DNA from: an uncultured Christensenella sp.
GTDB taxonomy: Bacteria > Bacillota > Clostridia > Christensenellales > Borkfalkiaceae
DNA: 64,000 nt
Assembly (NCBI GenBank): GCA_910578065.1
Contig: CAJTPB010000001.1
Span: 38,051 to 102,050, forward strand
Reading direction: 5' to 3'
Shown: positions 8,633 through 16,872 of the stretch, one piece after another
Layout of the letters: each line of letters opens with the position of its first letter
How positions within the stretch are numbered: position 1 is the first letter of the stretch
Translations under genes and position numbers: made by a program
The notes under the pieces: model-generated
Database searches by the model: none
Told to the model about the DNA's origin: nothing
The model's input: the letters and a program-made list of their open reading frames with translations, nothing else

Positions 8633-9880
8633 TTATTTCCGTTTTTTCTTTCCGCTTGCCGTAAGCGGAATGGTTTGCGTCTTGTTAATATGATTGGGTA
8701 TGTGCGAAGGGGGCAATCTTTTTGCAAGTTCCCGCCGCAATGCCGCTTCGCTTATTCCCCCCGCATAATCGAGATAGATTTTCTGCCCGTAAGCGACATC
8801 GTCTTTGCCGTAAACAATGCAGTCGTCTACTCCCGTAATCGCATTTATTGCCCGTTCGATATCTTCCGGAAAGAGATTTATGCCGCCTCTGATAAGCATT
8901 CCGTCTTTTCTGCCGTTGATATAAAGCCTTTTCTCTTTAAGTTCCGCCATATCCCCCGTGTGCAGCCAGCCGCCCTTTAATTTTTCCGCAGTCAGATCTT
9001 TACGCATATAATACCCGCTCATCATGCTTGCGCTTTTTACAAGCAGTTCGCCGTTTTTCAGTTTTATCCGCGTATTTCGAATCGGCTTTCCCACGCTGCC
9101 CGCATAAGCAAAAAATTCATCGGGATTCAAAGACGAAACGCGCGGGGCATTTTCCGTCAACCCGTATACATTGTAAAACTTGATTTTATGTTCGTACCTT
9201 TTTAACAAGGCGACGAGTTCGTTTGAAATACGCTCTCCGCTGATTGCAATACTGTCGAGCGGCGCGCCGTCTAAGTACCGATAGATATGGTACAGAAGCG
9301 TAGGAGTGCAGCAAAAAATTTCCGTTCCGTTCTCCGCCATTCTGTTCGCCAATCTTTGCGGTGAAAACGCTTCTTCGTAAAAGTCTATTTCCAACCCTCG
9401 ATACAGTGCGTACAGCAATTCACCCGTGATTGTCGAAATATGCACGAGGGAACGAAATATTAAAATCCTTTGTCCCGTTGCGACTTCGAAATATCCTTCG
9501 ATCCCTTTTAAATTATGCACGATCGCCTTATGGGAAAGCATTACCCCTTTGGGCGTTCCCGTTGTTCCGCTAGTAAACATGAGAAGGGCAAGTTTGGGAT
9601 ATCTGCTTCGATCGTTTTCGATTTTCGCCCGAATTGCGCGCACATAATCTTCCCCATAGCTGCCGTCGAGCGGAACGGCTACGTCGCCGCAGGCAAGGCA
9701 GCGCAACAATTCGACGGCGGTTTCCTGTTTGGTGCGCCCCCGCACAACACGTAATTTTCCGCCGCCGCGTTCCCCTTCCGCTAAGCTGATCAGCTGCGCG
9801 TAAGTAAGATTGCCCTGCCGAAAGGCGATGCGGTTTCCGTACGTTTGCATGCGGGATTTTAAAAAGCTCCAAACGGTCAT
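8633..9880 (-). CDS. Stand-alone AMP-dependent ligase (adenylation enzyme)
   Basis: This ANL-superfamily enzyme has 415 residues and should activate a carboxylic or amino acid as its adenylate and load it on a carrier protein. All main motifs are visible: the ATP loop LLMFTSGTTGTPKG (99-112), YGLTE (239-243), the TGD of the adenylate-binding loop (308-310), the hinge motif GRKDGMLIRGG (323-333), and a terminal Lys in LTASGK (411). The N-terminal lobe is shorter than usual. The start is the ATG whose first bases overlap the stop of the carrier-protein gene (ATGA), so the two are translationally coupled and the carrier at 9877-10101 is its likely partner. The substrate cannot be read from the sequence. 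The RHS toxin gene follows 48 bases downstream without a clear terminator. Confidence 0.88.
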   Translation of the reverse strand: MTVWSFLKSRMQTYGNRIAFRQGNLTYAQLISLAEGERGGGKLRVVRGRTKQETAVELLRCLACGDVAVPLDGSYGEDYVRAIRAKIENDRSRYPKLALLMFTSGTTGTPKGVMLSHKAIVHNLKGIEGYFEVATGQRILIFRSLVHISTITGELLYALYRGLEIDFYEEAFSPQRLANRMAENGTEIFCCTPTLLYHIYRYLDGAPLDSIAISGERISNELVALLKRYEHKIKFYNVYGLTENAPRVSSLNPDEFFAYAGSVGKPIRNTRIKLKNGELLVKSASMMSGYYMRKDLTAEKLKGGWLHTGDMAELKEKRLYINGRKDGMLIRGGINLFPEDIERAINAITGVDDCIVYGKDDVAYGQKIYLDYAGGISEAALRRELAKRLPPSHIPNHINKTQTIPLTASGKKKRK

Positions 9881-10101
9881 AACGTTTTTTCGACCAACAA
9901 ACATAAATCTTCCACGCTTAATAATTTGTTCGGATCGAGTTCCCCCATATCGAATTGAATTTGAAAAGCATCTTCCACCCTTGCGACGAGCTCTACAAGC
10001 GATAGGCTGTCTAAGCCTAAATCTTCTTTCAAAAAATCCTCTTCCTTTACCTCGTCGATCCCGCACATCGCCGCTACAATATCCAACACTTTTTCTTTCA
10101 T
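9877..10101 (-). CDS. Acyl/peptidyl carrier protein 1
   Basis: This is a 74-residue carrier protein with the phosphopantetheine motif LGLDSLSLVEL; the attachment site is Ser32. It has the acidic four-helix pattern normal for ACPs. The start codon is preceded by AGGAG at good spacing, 11 bases after the nucleotidyltransferase gene, and its stop overlaps the ATG of the AMP ligase. It is not the fatty-acid ACP of the plsX locus: that locus (32.3-33.3 kb) has no acpP in this window. I infer that it carries the acid activated by the neighbouring ligase. Confidence 0.9.
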   Translation of the reverse strand: MKEKVLDIVAAMCGIDEVKEEDFLKEDLGLDSLSLVELVARVEDAFQIQFDMGELDPNKLLSVEDLCLLVEKTL

Positions 10102-10112
10102 CTTTCTCTCCT

Positions 10113-11201
10113 TTAAAATTCCGCCAGCATGCCCGTGTGATCCGTCCGTTTCAACCGCTCGCGCACTTCCGCTTTCCATACAAATCGTTTATTTGTATCC
10201 GGTGCGATCACATATTCCGCTTCCCGGTCGAGCGATTGAACCGCATGATCGATTTCATCCGTTAATTCCAAATCGTCGAATACGGATTTTACGGTTTTCA
10301 GCGTTGCCGCCGCTTGAACGGCGACGCCGTATTGCAACGCCCTTTTCCATAACGCACGCGCATCGATTCTTTGCATCATCAAATAAATATCGAGCAGCTT
10401 ATACAGTTCAAGATCTTTCCCGCGCATTACCATAGAATACACCCGCATCTCTTTGTACTGGTGCAAAAGCAGCTGAATCAGAAAATCAACTTCTTCCAGC
10501 GAACGAAGCGCCCCGCCGTTTTCCGCCGCATATAATATACTGTTGCCGAGCATTCGGGAAAGCAACGCATTCCTTCCGCTTGGAAGATGATCGAGAGAAA
10601 AATTGATATCTATTTCCGCATGCGGCAGATACGCGTTATCCGTTTGCAGTTGAAAGGGAACCGTTTCCCCGCGGTTCATTCTGCGTTCCAAAACCTCTCT
10701 GCGCGAAAGCGAACGCACCGACATATTGCAATCGTCGTAATAACCTTGTATAAAACCTAGCGATCGCAAAATTGTTTCGACTTTGCCGATCTCTTTCGGC
10801 TCTACAAGCAAATCGATATCGTTGGAAATGCGTTCGCCTTTTCGGTAAAAGGGAACAACTTCTCCGCAAACGCCCCTGCGCGACAAAAAATTTGTATGCG
10901 ACAATACGTTACCCTTTAAAAAAACATAATCGATCTTTTCCCGTTCCAACGCGTTTCCGATTTCCGCCGCGTATTTCCCCATCGCCTCATTGCGTTTCGT
11001 TTGATTGTATAAAAGCTGCAAGTACTGTTTTTTTACGCTTAAAGGGATAGATGCGCCGCTTTCCGTCAATCGGCGAAAAAAGTATCCGCCGATTTTATGC
11101 AACTGCGTAAACCCGAAAATCCCGTACCAATCGACTGCCGTTTCAATCGGACGCCCGCCCTGCAAAACGTTTAAAACGCAATTCAATTCCATCTCATTCA
11201 T
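10113..11201 (-). CDS. Nucleotidyltransferase-fold protein (NTP_transf_5-like)
   Basis: The protein has 362 residues and the layout of the uncharacterised nucleotidyltransferase family PF14907: an LKG motif (95-97), then SNDIDLLV with the metal-binding acidic pair D128/D130, followed by helical segments that include the typical HxxYKEM-type stretch. Members are common in secondary-metabolism and cell-surface loci of Firmicutes, but their substrates are largely unknown. The gene overlaps the end of the P-loop kinase gene by 8 bases and lies 11 bases before carrier protein 1. A role in nucleotidylating a sugar, an acid or a protein of this operon is possible; I cannot choose among these. Confidence 0.7.
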   Translation of the reverse strand: MNEMELNCVLNVLQGGRPIETAVDWYGIFGFTQLHKIGGYFFRRLTESGASIPLSVKKQYLQLLYNQTKRNEAMGKYAAEIGNALEREKIDYVFLKGNVLSHTNFLSRRGVCGEVVPFYRKGERISNDIDLLVEPKEIGKVETILRSLGFIQGYYDDCNMSVRSLSRREVLERRMNRGETVPFQLQTDNAYLPHAEIDINFSLDHLPSGRNALLSRMLGNSILYAAENGGALRSLEEVDFLIQLLLHQYKEMRVYSMVMRGKDLELYKLLDIYLMMQRIDARALWKRALQYGVAVQAAATLKTVKSVFDDLELTDEIDHAVQSLDREAEYVIAPDTNKRFVWKAEVRERLKRTDHTGMLAEF

Positions 11202-11844
11202 CTTTCGCGCCCCCCAACAACAAATTTAATTGTTTGCGTATAGCTTGAAACGCCGTTTCCGCACTGCCTTGCGTTTCGATCAATTTCAAACCGAATTTCT
11301 TACGGTAACGCATAAAATATTGCGCCACTTTCTTTAACAACCCTTCGTTTAAATATCGATCTTTTTCTTCCGGACGGGCTTTGATCCTTTCGAGCGCCGT
11401 TTGAGGATCGGCATACGCCAAAAACGCAAGATCGGGCTTTACGATCGCACGGCTTGCAAGATAAAACCATTTTTCCCTATCATACCCCCGAGCGAGCATA
11501 TTGACGACGGAAGTATAAATATAACGGTCGCAGACAACGATTTTTCCGCCGCGCAAAGCGGGAACGATCGTTTCGCGGTTATGCTGAACCCGATCTGAAA
11601 GAGTTAAAAGTTGTACGGCGCGATAATCGATTTCTTCATGCGCTTCGCTAAACATCATCTTTTGAAATAATTTCGTATTTCTTGCCGCATCGGTAGGTTG
11701 TTTTAATACAAGCACTTTTTCCGACCCGTATTTTTGCGACAGATACTTTGCCGTCATACCGATCAAAGTTGTTTTGCCCGCTCCGTCCGTTCCCTCGAAT
11801 ACGATCAATTTTCCCTTTTCTCGGTTATTTTGTAATTTTAACAT
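11194..11844 (-). CDS. Thymidylate-kinase-like P-loop kinase
   Basis: This is a 216-residue dTMP-kinase-family protein with the Walker A loop GTDGAGKTT (18-26), the DR motif in CDRYIYTSVV (the DRY/DRF signature of thymidylate kinases) and an arginine-rich LID region (ERIKARPEEKDRY). A housekeeping tmk would be expected elsewhere in the genome. Here the gene sits inside the accessory operon, overlapping the membrane-protein gene upstream by 20 bases and the nucleotidyltransferase gene downstream by 8. It may be a specialised kinase that makes a nucleotide for the neighbouring transferase, or a second thymidylate kinase. Family is clear, substrate is not. Confidence 0.75.
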   Translation of the reverse strand: MLKLQNNREKGKLIVFEGTDGAGKTTLIGMTAKYLSQKYGSEKVLVLKQPTDAARNTKLFQKMMFSEAHEEIDYRAVQLLTLSDRVQHNRETIVPALRGGKIVVCDRYIYTSVVNMLARGYDREKWFYLASRAIVKPDLAFLAYADPQTALERIKARPEEKDRYLNEGLLKKVAQYFMRYRKKFGLKLIETQGSAETAFQAIRKQLNLLLGGAKDE

Positions 11845-12397
11845 GCCCGCCGCCCGCTAAAATAATTCTATTTACCCGATCGGTATCGCTTATCTCCTCG
11901 CTTGTTCGGCACATCTTAACAGCTTGTACCTCGGGCGCCGTTTCTGTTTCAAGTTCTTGGGCGAAAACCGCCTTTTCCGCATGAACTTGCGCCGCAGAAT
12001 ATGCGGTTCCCGAAACGATCTCTTTTAACTCTTCCGCAAGTTTTTTATTCGCCGCAAGTTCCGCTTCCGAAAAAATCTTCGCCTTCGAAGGAACGAATTT
12101 TTCCCAAAAAGCGTACATCGCAAGGCTTAAACTGACGGAAGATAACCACCGCACATAAAACGCCCGATCTGCAAGCGAGCACCCGCCTTGTTCCAACCAT
12201 GTGCCCAACGCCGTTGCGCCGAATCCGACGAACAAAGGTAAAAAGGTAATAAACCGCGTGATCGCATGGCTGTTTTTAAATTTTGCCGCGAACTTTTTGA
12301 TGGGAAATTTTACGATTCCCGTTACGACCGTTATTACGACGGCCGTCAGCAACGTGCCCGCCCCATAACTTGCAAGCAGTTCCATGATCTGTTTCAT
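11825..12397 (-). CDS. Membrane protein with three predicted spans, unknown function
   Basis: The protein has 190 residues: hydrophobic segments near residues 10-30, 48-68 and 84-104, then a polar Glu/Ala-rich cytoplasmic tail. Size and topology recall phage holins or small toxin-operon membrane proteins, but I recognise no family motif. The gene begins 17 bases after the beta-helix gene, with a GGAG-type ribosome site, and overlaps the kinase gene by 20 bases. It could anchor or export a product of the operon. This is a guess from position alone. Confidence 0.55.
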   Translation of the reverse strand: MKQIMELLASYGAGTLLTAVVITVVTGIVKFPIKKFAAKFKNSHAITRFITFLPLFVGFGATALGTWLEQGGCSLADRAFYVRWLSSVSLSLAMYAFWEKFVPSKAKIFSEAELAANKKLAEELKEIVSGTAYSAAQVHAEKAVFAQELETETAPEVQAVKMCRTSEEISDTDRVNRIILAGGGHVKITK

Positions 12398-12414
12398 ACT
12401 TTATTCTCCTTTTG

Positions 12415-13689
12415 TTATTCCGAAACGATTTTTGCTTCCGATAAGGCTTTTACGATTTCGCTGTCTTGTTCCGTAGCGATCGATGAAAAAGCCCAATCTT
12501 GTTTTTGTTCTTCGATCACGTTTTGCGATAAAGTTACATCGCTTTCCATTTGCATGATCCCGCAATTTTTTACGCCGTATATGCGATTGTTGATTGCCGC
12601 ACAGTCGTTGCAGTTTTCAAACAGCATGCCGCAACCGGAACCGCAATCGGGCACAAAATAAAAAGCCCGCAAAACGTTGGATTGAAAACCTACCCCGTTC
12701 CCCGTATTTACGATCAAACGCGGATTACGGCTTGTGGAAGTAATGATATTTCCCACAAAGTTATTTTCTTCCCCTGCGTTATAAACGCTGATCCCGTAAA
12801 CCGTGTGCGTTGCGATCAGCTTGTTTCCGCAATAGGAGCAAAACGACCCGCGGTTTTCTAACCCGACGGCTTTTCCTCCCCATTCGGCAAGACAATTATT
12901 TGTGCCGAACAACAAGTAGTCACCCTCGTTTAAAACTCCGACTACATGCGGATGATCGAGTGAAGAGCCTTCCATGTGAAACCCGTTCGCTTTAATATTG
13001 TTATCCGTGATGCGAACAAATCTTCCGTTGTTGTAAATACCGACGGACTGTTGTTTTTCGCCGTTGCCGTCCGCCATAACGTAAATATAATTCCCCGCAA
13101 TGTTAATGCTGTTGGGCAAATCGTTATAAATTCCGCAGCAATAGATGGGCAGGGTAATTTCCCGCGGTTCGCAGCGGATACGCAAATCGCTTCCCTCGAC
13201 GACGAAATTATCCCCCTCGCGATCGAATACCGTTTCTATCAAGCGATCGTTTTGGATCACCGTTAAATTGATTTGAGATTCGCTCGTCATCGATAATTTG
13301 CAATGACTGACCTTTGCGCCGTATGCGTGATTACGGATACAAATTACCTGTCGGGGAGTATTTTGTCCGCTGTAAATAAAATCGACCGCAAGATTTCTGA
13401 TTTCCGTTCCCAAGGCTTTTTGCCCGATTTGAAAAAGCACGCCGTCGTTTATCGGCGGCTGATGCAGGCGAAAAACGATTTTATTGCCCTGTCCGTCGAA
13501 TATAATATCGCGCCGCTCGATCGCAACGATTGCCCGTTTTACGTGATTGCCAACCATAAAACGCCGATCTTCCCGTAAATCGAAGGTAAGATTCGTTTCT
13601 AAATACACGGTCGAATTTTCTTCCGCAGAATTTATTTCCGCTTCTAACTGTTGAATGGTAATTTGACTGTCTGTAATCCTCTTTAACAT
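12415..13689 (-). CDS. Right-handed parallel beta-helix protein
   Basis: The 424-residue protein has the repeated short-strand pattern of pectate-lyase-like beta-helices: evenly spaced asparagine-containing turns such as GIYNNGRFVRITDNNIK, GNKLIATHTVYGISVYNAG and AINNRIYGVKNCGIMQ. An N-terminal helix (residues 1-25) precedes the first coil. No signal peptide is present and no lyase catalytic set is recognisable. The stack of cysteine-containing turns (SYCGNK, DCGSGCGMLFENCNDC) is notable. Such proteins act as carbohydrate-binding or cleaving enzymes, phage tail spikes, adhesins or structural scaffolds. Placement between the papain-fold protein and the membrane protein suggests a surface or effector component of this operon, but this is not shown. 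Confidence 0.65.
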   Translation of the reverse strand: MLKRITDSQITIQQLEAEINSAEENSTVYLETNLTFDLREDRRFMVGNHVKRAIVAIERRDIIFDGQGNKIVFRLHQPPINDGVLFQIGQKALGTEIRNLAVDFIYSGQNTPRQVICIRNHAYGAKVSHCKLSMTSESQINLTVIQNDRLIETVFDREGDNFVVEGSDLRIRCEPREITLPIYCCGIYNDLPNSINIAGNYIYVMADGNGEKQQSVGIYNNGRFVRITDNNIKANGFHMEGSSLDHPHVVGVLNEGDYLLFGTNNCLAEWGGKAVGLENRGSFCSYCGNKLIATHTVYGISVYNAGEENNFVGNIITSTSRNPRLIVNTGNGVGFQSNVLRAFYFVPDCGSGCGMLFENCNDCAAINNRIYGVKNCGIMQMESDVTLSQNVIEEQKQDWAFSSIATEQDSEIVKALSEAKIVSE

Positions 13690-13730
13690 AAGCTGCGCTT
13701 TCCTTGTTCATTTTTCATTTGTTTTGCAAT

Positions 13731-14522
13731 TTATTGCTCGAAACGGGCGATTTGTTCCGTTATCTCTTTTAAAAATCGCTCTTCCGCCCGTCCGTTTCGG
13801 ATCATAATACTCTGCAACCGAAAATAACAATTATCTGCATATTCGATCTGACCGACCAATTTTTTCCGCAATTCATCTTTACCCGAAATAAAATCCTGCT
13901 TTGCCAACCATTCAACGGTTCTTTTTCTGCTTACCCGCAAAATCCCTATCGCGTCTCTTAATCTGTTCAAAGGCAGTGTGGGATACAAATAGTTCTCTCG
14001 CTTTTCATAAATCGCCGTTATTTGTTGCATGCAAATTTTTTTCGCTTGGGTAAGATCGCACGAAAGCAAAGAATAAACCAAACTTTCCCCGCCGAATTGT
14101 TCGTTAAACGCCGTTTTTTCGATTTCGCCCGATACCAACGGATACTCGTTGCAATACTTTATCTTTTTACCCGTAAGTTCCGCAGCTATATAATGATCGC
14201 TGCGCCACGGTTTTCGCTTCGAAAAAAAATTTTCTTTTACCGACAACAGCAATAAATCGTTTCGATTTACGTTTTGCGGCAATCCCCGCTGCTTTCTGTG
14301 CGTAACAATTCCGATGCGTTCCGCAAAATCCTGTATTCTGGGAATATGCTGAAAATTAATATACTCGACAGAATCGTCTTCAAACGCCCTTACGATCTCG
14401 TTCCACGGCAGATAGCTTTGCGCATATAACAACGGCAGTTGGATAAACCGCATGATCCATGCGCCGAAATACGCTTCCACGCAAGAAAAATAGTGTACCT
14501 TACAAATGTCTTTTACTGTCAT
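13731..14522 (-). CDS. Papain-fold (C39/BtrH-like) protein A
   Basis: No family is certain for this 263-residue protein. It carries what looks like a papain/C39-type triad: Cys14 in HYFSCVEAYFG, His110 in WRSDHYIAAEL and Asn125 in KYCNEYP, with spacing like that of BtrH-type N-terminal domains. In butirosin synthesis BtrH moves an acyl group from a carrier protein to an amine, so an acyl- or aminoacyl-transferase working on the carrier proteins of this operon is a reasonable inference. A plain cysteine protease is the alternative. The ATG has a GGAGAG ribosome site and overlaps the end of carrier protein 2 by 23 bases. The beta-helix gene follows after 41 bases. Confidence 0.5.
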   Translation of the reverse strand: MTVKDICKVHYFSCVEAYFGAWIMRFIQLPLLYAQSYLPWNEIVRAFEDDSVEYINFQHIPRIQDFAERIGIVTHRKQRGLPQNVNRNDLLLLSVKENFFSKRKPWRSDHYIAAELTGKKIKYCNEYPLVSGEIEKTAFNEQFGGESLVYSLLSCDLTQAKKICMQQITAIYEKRENYLYPTLPLNRLRDAIGILRVSRKRTVEWLAKQDFISGKDELRKKLVGQIEYADNCYFRLQSIMIRNGRAEERFLKEITEQIARFEQ

Positions 14523-14745
14523 CTATTTTACTCTCCGCATATACGGCAAACATTTTAAGCGTGCGAAATCGCGCGATTTCGTCGATGAGCAATTCTATGC
14601 CGAATGCTTCTTCCGTTTTAACGACTAACTCTGTAAAGCTCAACGATTCAAACCCGATGCGCCTAAACCGTTTTCGAAAAGAAATGCGCTTGCAGCCGAG
14701 GATCTCGCATGCGATTGCCTTGATTTTCTTCTTTACCCTGTTCAT
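14500..14745 (-). CDS. Acyl/peptidyl carrier protein 2 (basic, degenerate motif)
   Basis: This 81-residue carrier protein has the motif GFESLSFTEL in place of the usual DSL; the probable phosphopantetheine site is Ser34. It is unusual in being strongly basic at the N-terminal side (KKKIKAIAC, RKRFRR), while ordinary ACPs are acidic. The downstream half (VVKTEEAFGIEL) is typical. Its ATG overlaps the stop of the BtrH-like gene (ATGA, 14742-14745). The pairing of a BtrH-like protein with its own carrier parallels BtrH and BtrI of butirosin synthesis. Whether Ser34 is modified needs testing because Glu replaces the conserved Asp. Confidence 0.75.
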   Translation of the reverse strand: MNRVKKKIKAIACEILGCKRISFRKRFRRIGFESLSFTELVVKTEEAFGIELLIDEIARFRTLKMFAVYAESKIDDSKRHL

Positions 14746-16268
14746 CGCAGCAGTACCGCCGAAAAAACGTGCGCCGAAGGACATTGCGGCATTGTAATTT
14801 TATCGATCGATTCGTTTGCGGGAAAAACAAAATACACGCACTGTAAATATATCTTTTTTTGAAACAACACGTCTTTATTCGTTCCGATCAAGTACGACTT
14901 TCCTATTTTTACGGAATGGGAACTGCGATAGGTAAAATCGTTTGCAATAAAGTCGGAAAGATACTCTTTTTCTTTTCCCTTCATCTTAACCATAAACTGA
15001 GATCGCCCCCATTCCGAACACACTAAAAAAGCGATCCCTTTCCATTTTTCGCTGTCTGATATTGCAATTTCCTGCCCTTCGCAGCGCATATGATCTTTGG
15101 CTTGCCCTGCCCAAGTACAAAACGGAATATTTTTGAACGCAATGCGTTTGCAAAATTTCTTTTTCGGAAGAATGTACTCGCCTTCCCCCGTTATGTCGGC
15201 ATGTTCTATGTCGCGTTTGCTCCTCTTGCACGCACGCGCGTTAAAAAAGGGAAGCAAATCGATATTTTTATAATCTTTTACCTCCCCGACTTCGCAAGAG
15301 GAAATCAAAGCGTAATTTTTTGCACACTTTCCGTTTTTAACGAAATTATAAATTTCTTTTTCTTTTTCGATCACCGCTGAAAAGGTTTGCGTAAATTGTA
15401 CAAAACGCTCGCGCTTCTCCATCCTCCCGTTTCCTTTTAAAGAATGTACAACGCATTCTTTCCACAGTTGTAGATCGCCGAAAAATAACAACGACAATAT
15501 TCCGCAGCAATCGTTTCGCGTTTCGTTCTGCAACTCACGGAAAAAGAGCCAAAGATAGTGCCGCGTCATATACCCGTTTTCCATCGCGCGAAGCCATTTT
15601 TCATCAAAAAGCCGATTTTCGTTCGCTATTCCCCACTCTTTCAAATCGTGCAAAAAACGCTCCATTTGTTCGATGGGGCTGTCGTTCAGCATTTTATTTA
15701 ATGCGCTTTGAAATATTTCGTCCGCACTGCGCGGTCTATAATCGGATACGTCTATTTCCAAATAAAATTTCGATGCCGCGCCCATTGCCGACAGTGGGAT
15801 TTTTTTGTCTTTTACAATGTAGTACGGATCATCGGCGATCCAGTTTTTTCCCCTTTTATCGATTGCGCGGACGAGCACGGTATGGAAATTATGCCAACGG
15901 CGCTTTTTTTGCATGGTATCCCACGGGCAATAAAATCCATCGTAATGGAAAGGAACAACCTTCTCCTTTTCCAATAAAGAGAGGATCGCATTGCAAGCCA
16001 CTTTCGTATTTTTGATCGGCTTTTTCGTTACATGAATACCCAACGCGCTGTATTTGCCGTACCCAACCGAAGGAAACTCGACCGCATGGGATATATTTTC
16101 GCATTTACCGTTATATTTGAATTCCCAACAAGATCCGAACCCTTCGCTGTACGGGATCCCCTCCCGATGCAAATACGTTCGCATAACGTCGTCGAAACAT
16201 AACGAGTACGCGATAAACGGTCTTTCGATTCGGCATAATTCCATTTGTTTTTCCATTGATTTTTCCAT
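14742..16268 (-). CDS. BtrH-like papain-fold protein B, probable carrier-protein-dependent acyltransferase
   Basis: The protein has 508 residues. Residues 10-170 follow the layout of BtrH N-terminal/C39-like domains: Cys24 in AYSLCFDDVM, the GFGSCWEF stretch, VPFHYDGFYCPWDT, then His129 in WHNFHTVLVRA and Asp146/Asp147 in NWIADDPYY. The C-terminal 330 residues are not recognised. BtrH transfers an acyl group from an ACP to an aminoglycoside; the adjacent, translationally coupled carrier protein 2 supports a similar role. This is the first gene of the operon. A TATAAT promoter sits about 20 bases upstream, with operator-like repeats behind it. The ribosome site of the first ATG is weak; the ATG four codons in is an alternative. 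Confidence 0.6.
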   Translation of the reverse strand: MEKSMEKQMELCRIERPFIAYSLCFDDVMRTYLHREGIPYSEGFGSCWEFKYNGKCENISHAVEFPSVGYGKYSALGIHVTKKPIKNTKVACNAILSLLEKEKVVPFHYDGFYCPWDTMQKKRRWHNFHTVLVRAIDKRGKNWIADDPYYIVKDKKIPLSAMGAASKFYLEIDVSDYRPRSADEIFQSALNKMLNDSPIEQMERFLHDLKEWGIANENRLFDEKWLRAMENGYMTRHYLWLFFRELQNETRNDCCGILSLLFFGDLQLWKECVVHSLKGNGRMEKRERFVQFTQTFSAVIEKEKEIYNFVKNGKCAKNYALISSCEVGEVKDYKNIDLLPFFNARACKRSKRDIEHADITGEGEYILPKKKFCKRIAFKNIPFCTWAGQAKDHMRCEGQEIAISDSEKWKGIAFLVCSEWGRSQFMVKMKGKEKEYLSDFIANDFTYRSSHSVKIGKSYLIGTNKDVLFQKKIYLQCVYFVFPANESIDKITMPQCPSAHVFSAVLLR

Positions 16269-16287
16269 AAGTAGGTTTTATGAAATA

Positions 16288-16376
16288 ATTATAAAATACT
16301 TTCGATACGATGAAAAGCGCATATCCGTATGGAAAGGTACGGATATCGACCGAAAGCGCACGGAAACCGACCGAAA
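16288..16376 (-). promoter_or_regulatory. Promoter and operator-like repeats of the carrier-protein/RHS operon
   Basis: Minus strand: -35 TTTTCA (16311-16316), 17-base spacer, -10 TATAAT (16288-16293). Directly upstream of the -35 lies an inverted repeat ATATCCGTA/TACGGATAT (16321-16346), then two direct copies of CGACCGAAA (plus-strand reading) at 16347-16355 and 16368-16376, 21 bases or two helical turns apart. These are plausible binding sites for the regulators encoded just upstream. Confidence 0.5.
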
Positions 16377-16423
16377 ACGTATGTATTTGTATGGAAGTTG
16401 TTAGAACGCATATGCCGATCTAA

Positions 16424-16759
16424 TTACGATCGGTCGCTTTTTAAAATTTGGGCATTGATATATTTACTTGCTCTTTCGAACAAAGCAGATAGCTTTGTTA
16501 CAATTTTATTTCGCTTATATTGCATTCCCGATTTTGTATAACCGTATTTATCGGCTACCGTTTTTATCGAATCATGCTTAAAATACAACATTTTGATGAT
16601 GTCCGCTTCTTCGTCTTCCAGCAGTGCAATACACTTATTCAAGCATTCCATTTCCTTGCTTTTACCGGCAAGTTCAACGCTCATCTCATGTTCGAAACTT
16701 TTACAAATTTCTATTTCCGTTTCGTAGTCCTTATAATTCACCAACAAATCTTTTACCAT
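16424..16759 (-). CDS. Small sigma-70 region-4-like HTH regulator
   Basis: This is a 111-residue protein. An N-terminal helical region (residues 1-45) is followed by a sigma-70 region-4/ArpU-like helix-turn-helix: EEADIIKMLYFKHDSIKTVADKYGY and SGMQYKRNKIVTKL. Small proteins of this form are late-gene activators in Firmicute phages and mobile elements. The gene lies between an XRE regulator and the carrier-protein operon, 155 bases from the first operon gene, so it may activate the operon promoter at 16288-16316. The family relation is moderate; the target is inferred from position. Confidence 0.65.
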   Translation of the reverse strand: MVKDLLVNYKDYETEIEICKSFEHEMSVELAGKSKEMECLNKCIALLEDEEADIIKMLYFKHDSIKTVADKYGYTKSGMQYKRNKIVTKLSALFERASKYINAQILKSDRS

Positions 16760-16872
16760 CGGTTTATCCCCCGCGTTTCGAGCGCAACAATTTAAAATTT
16801 AATTTTAACTATCCTTTTACCCTCTCTTTTTTTAATTTTTCATTTGTAAAATTTCAAATTTCTCTATCAACT

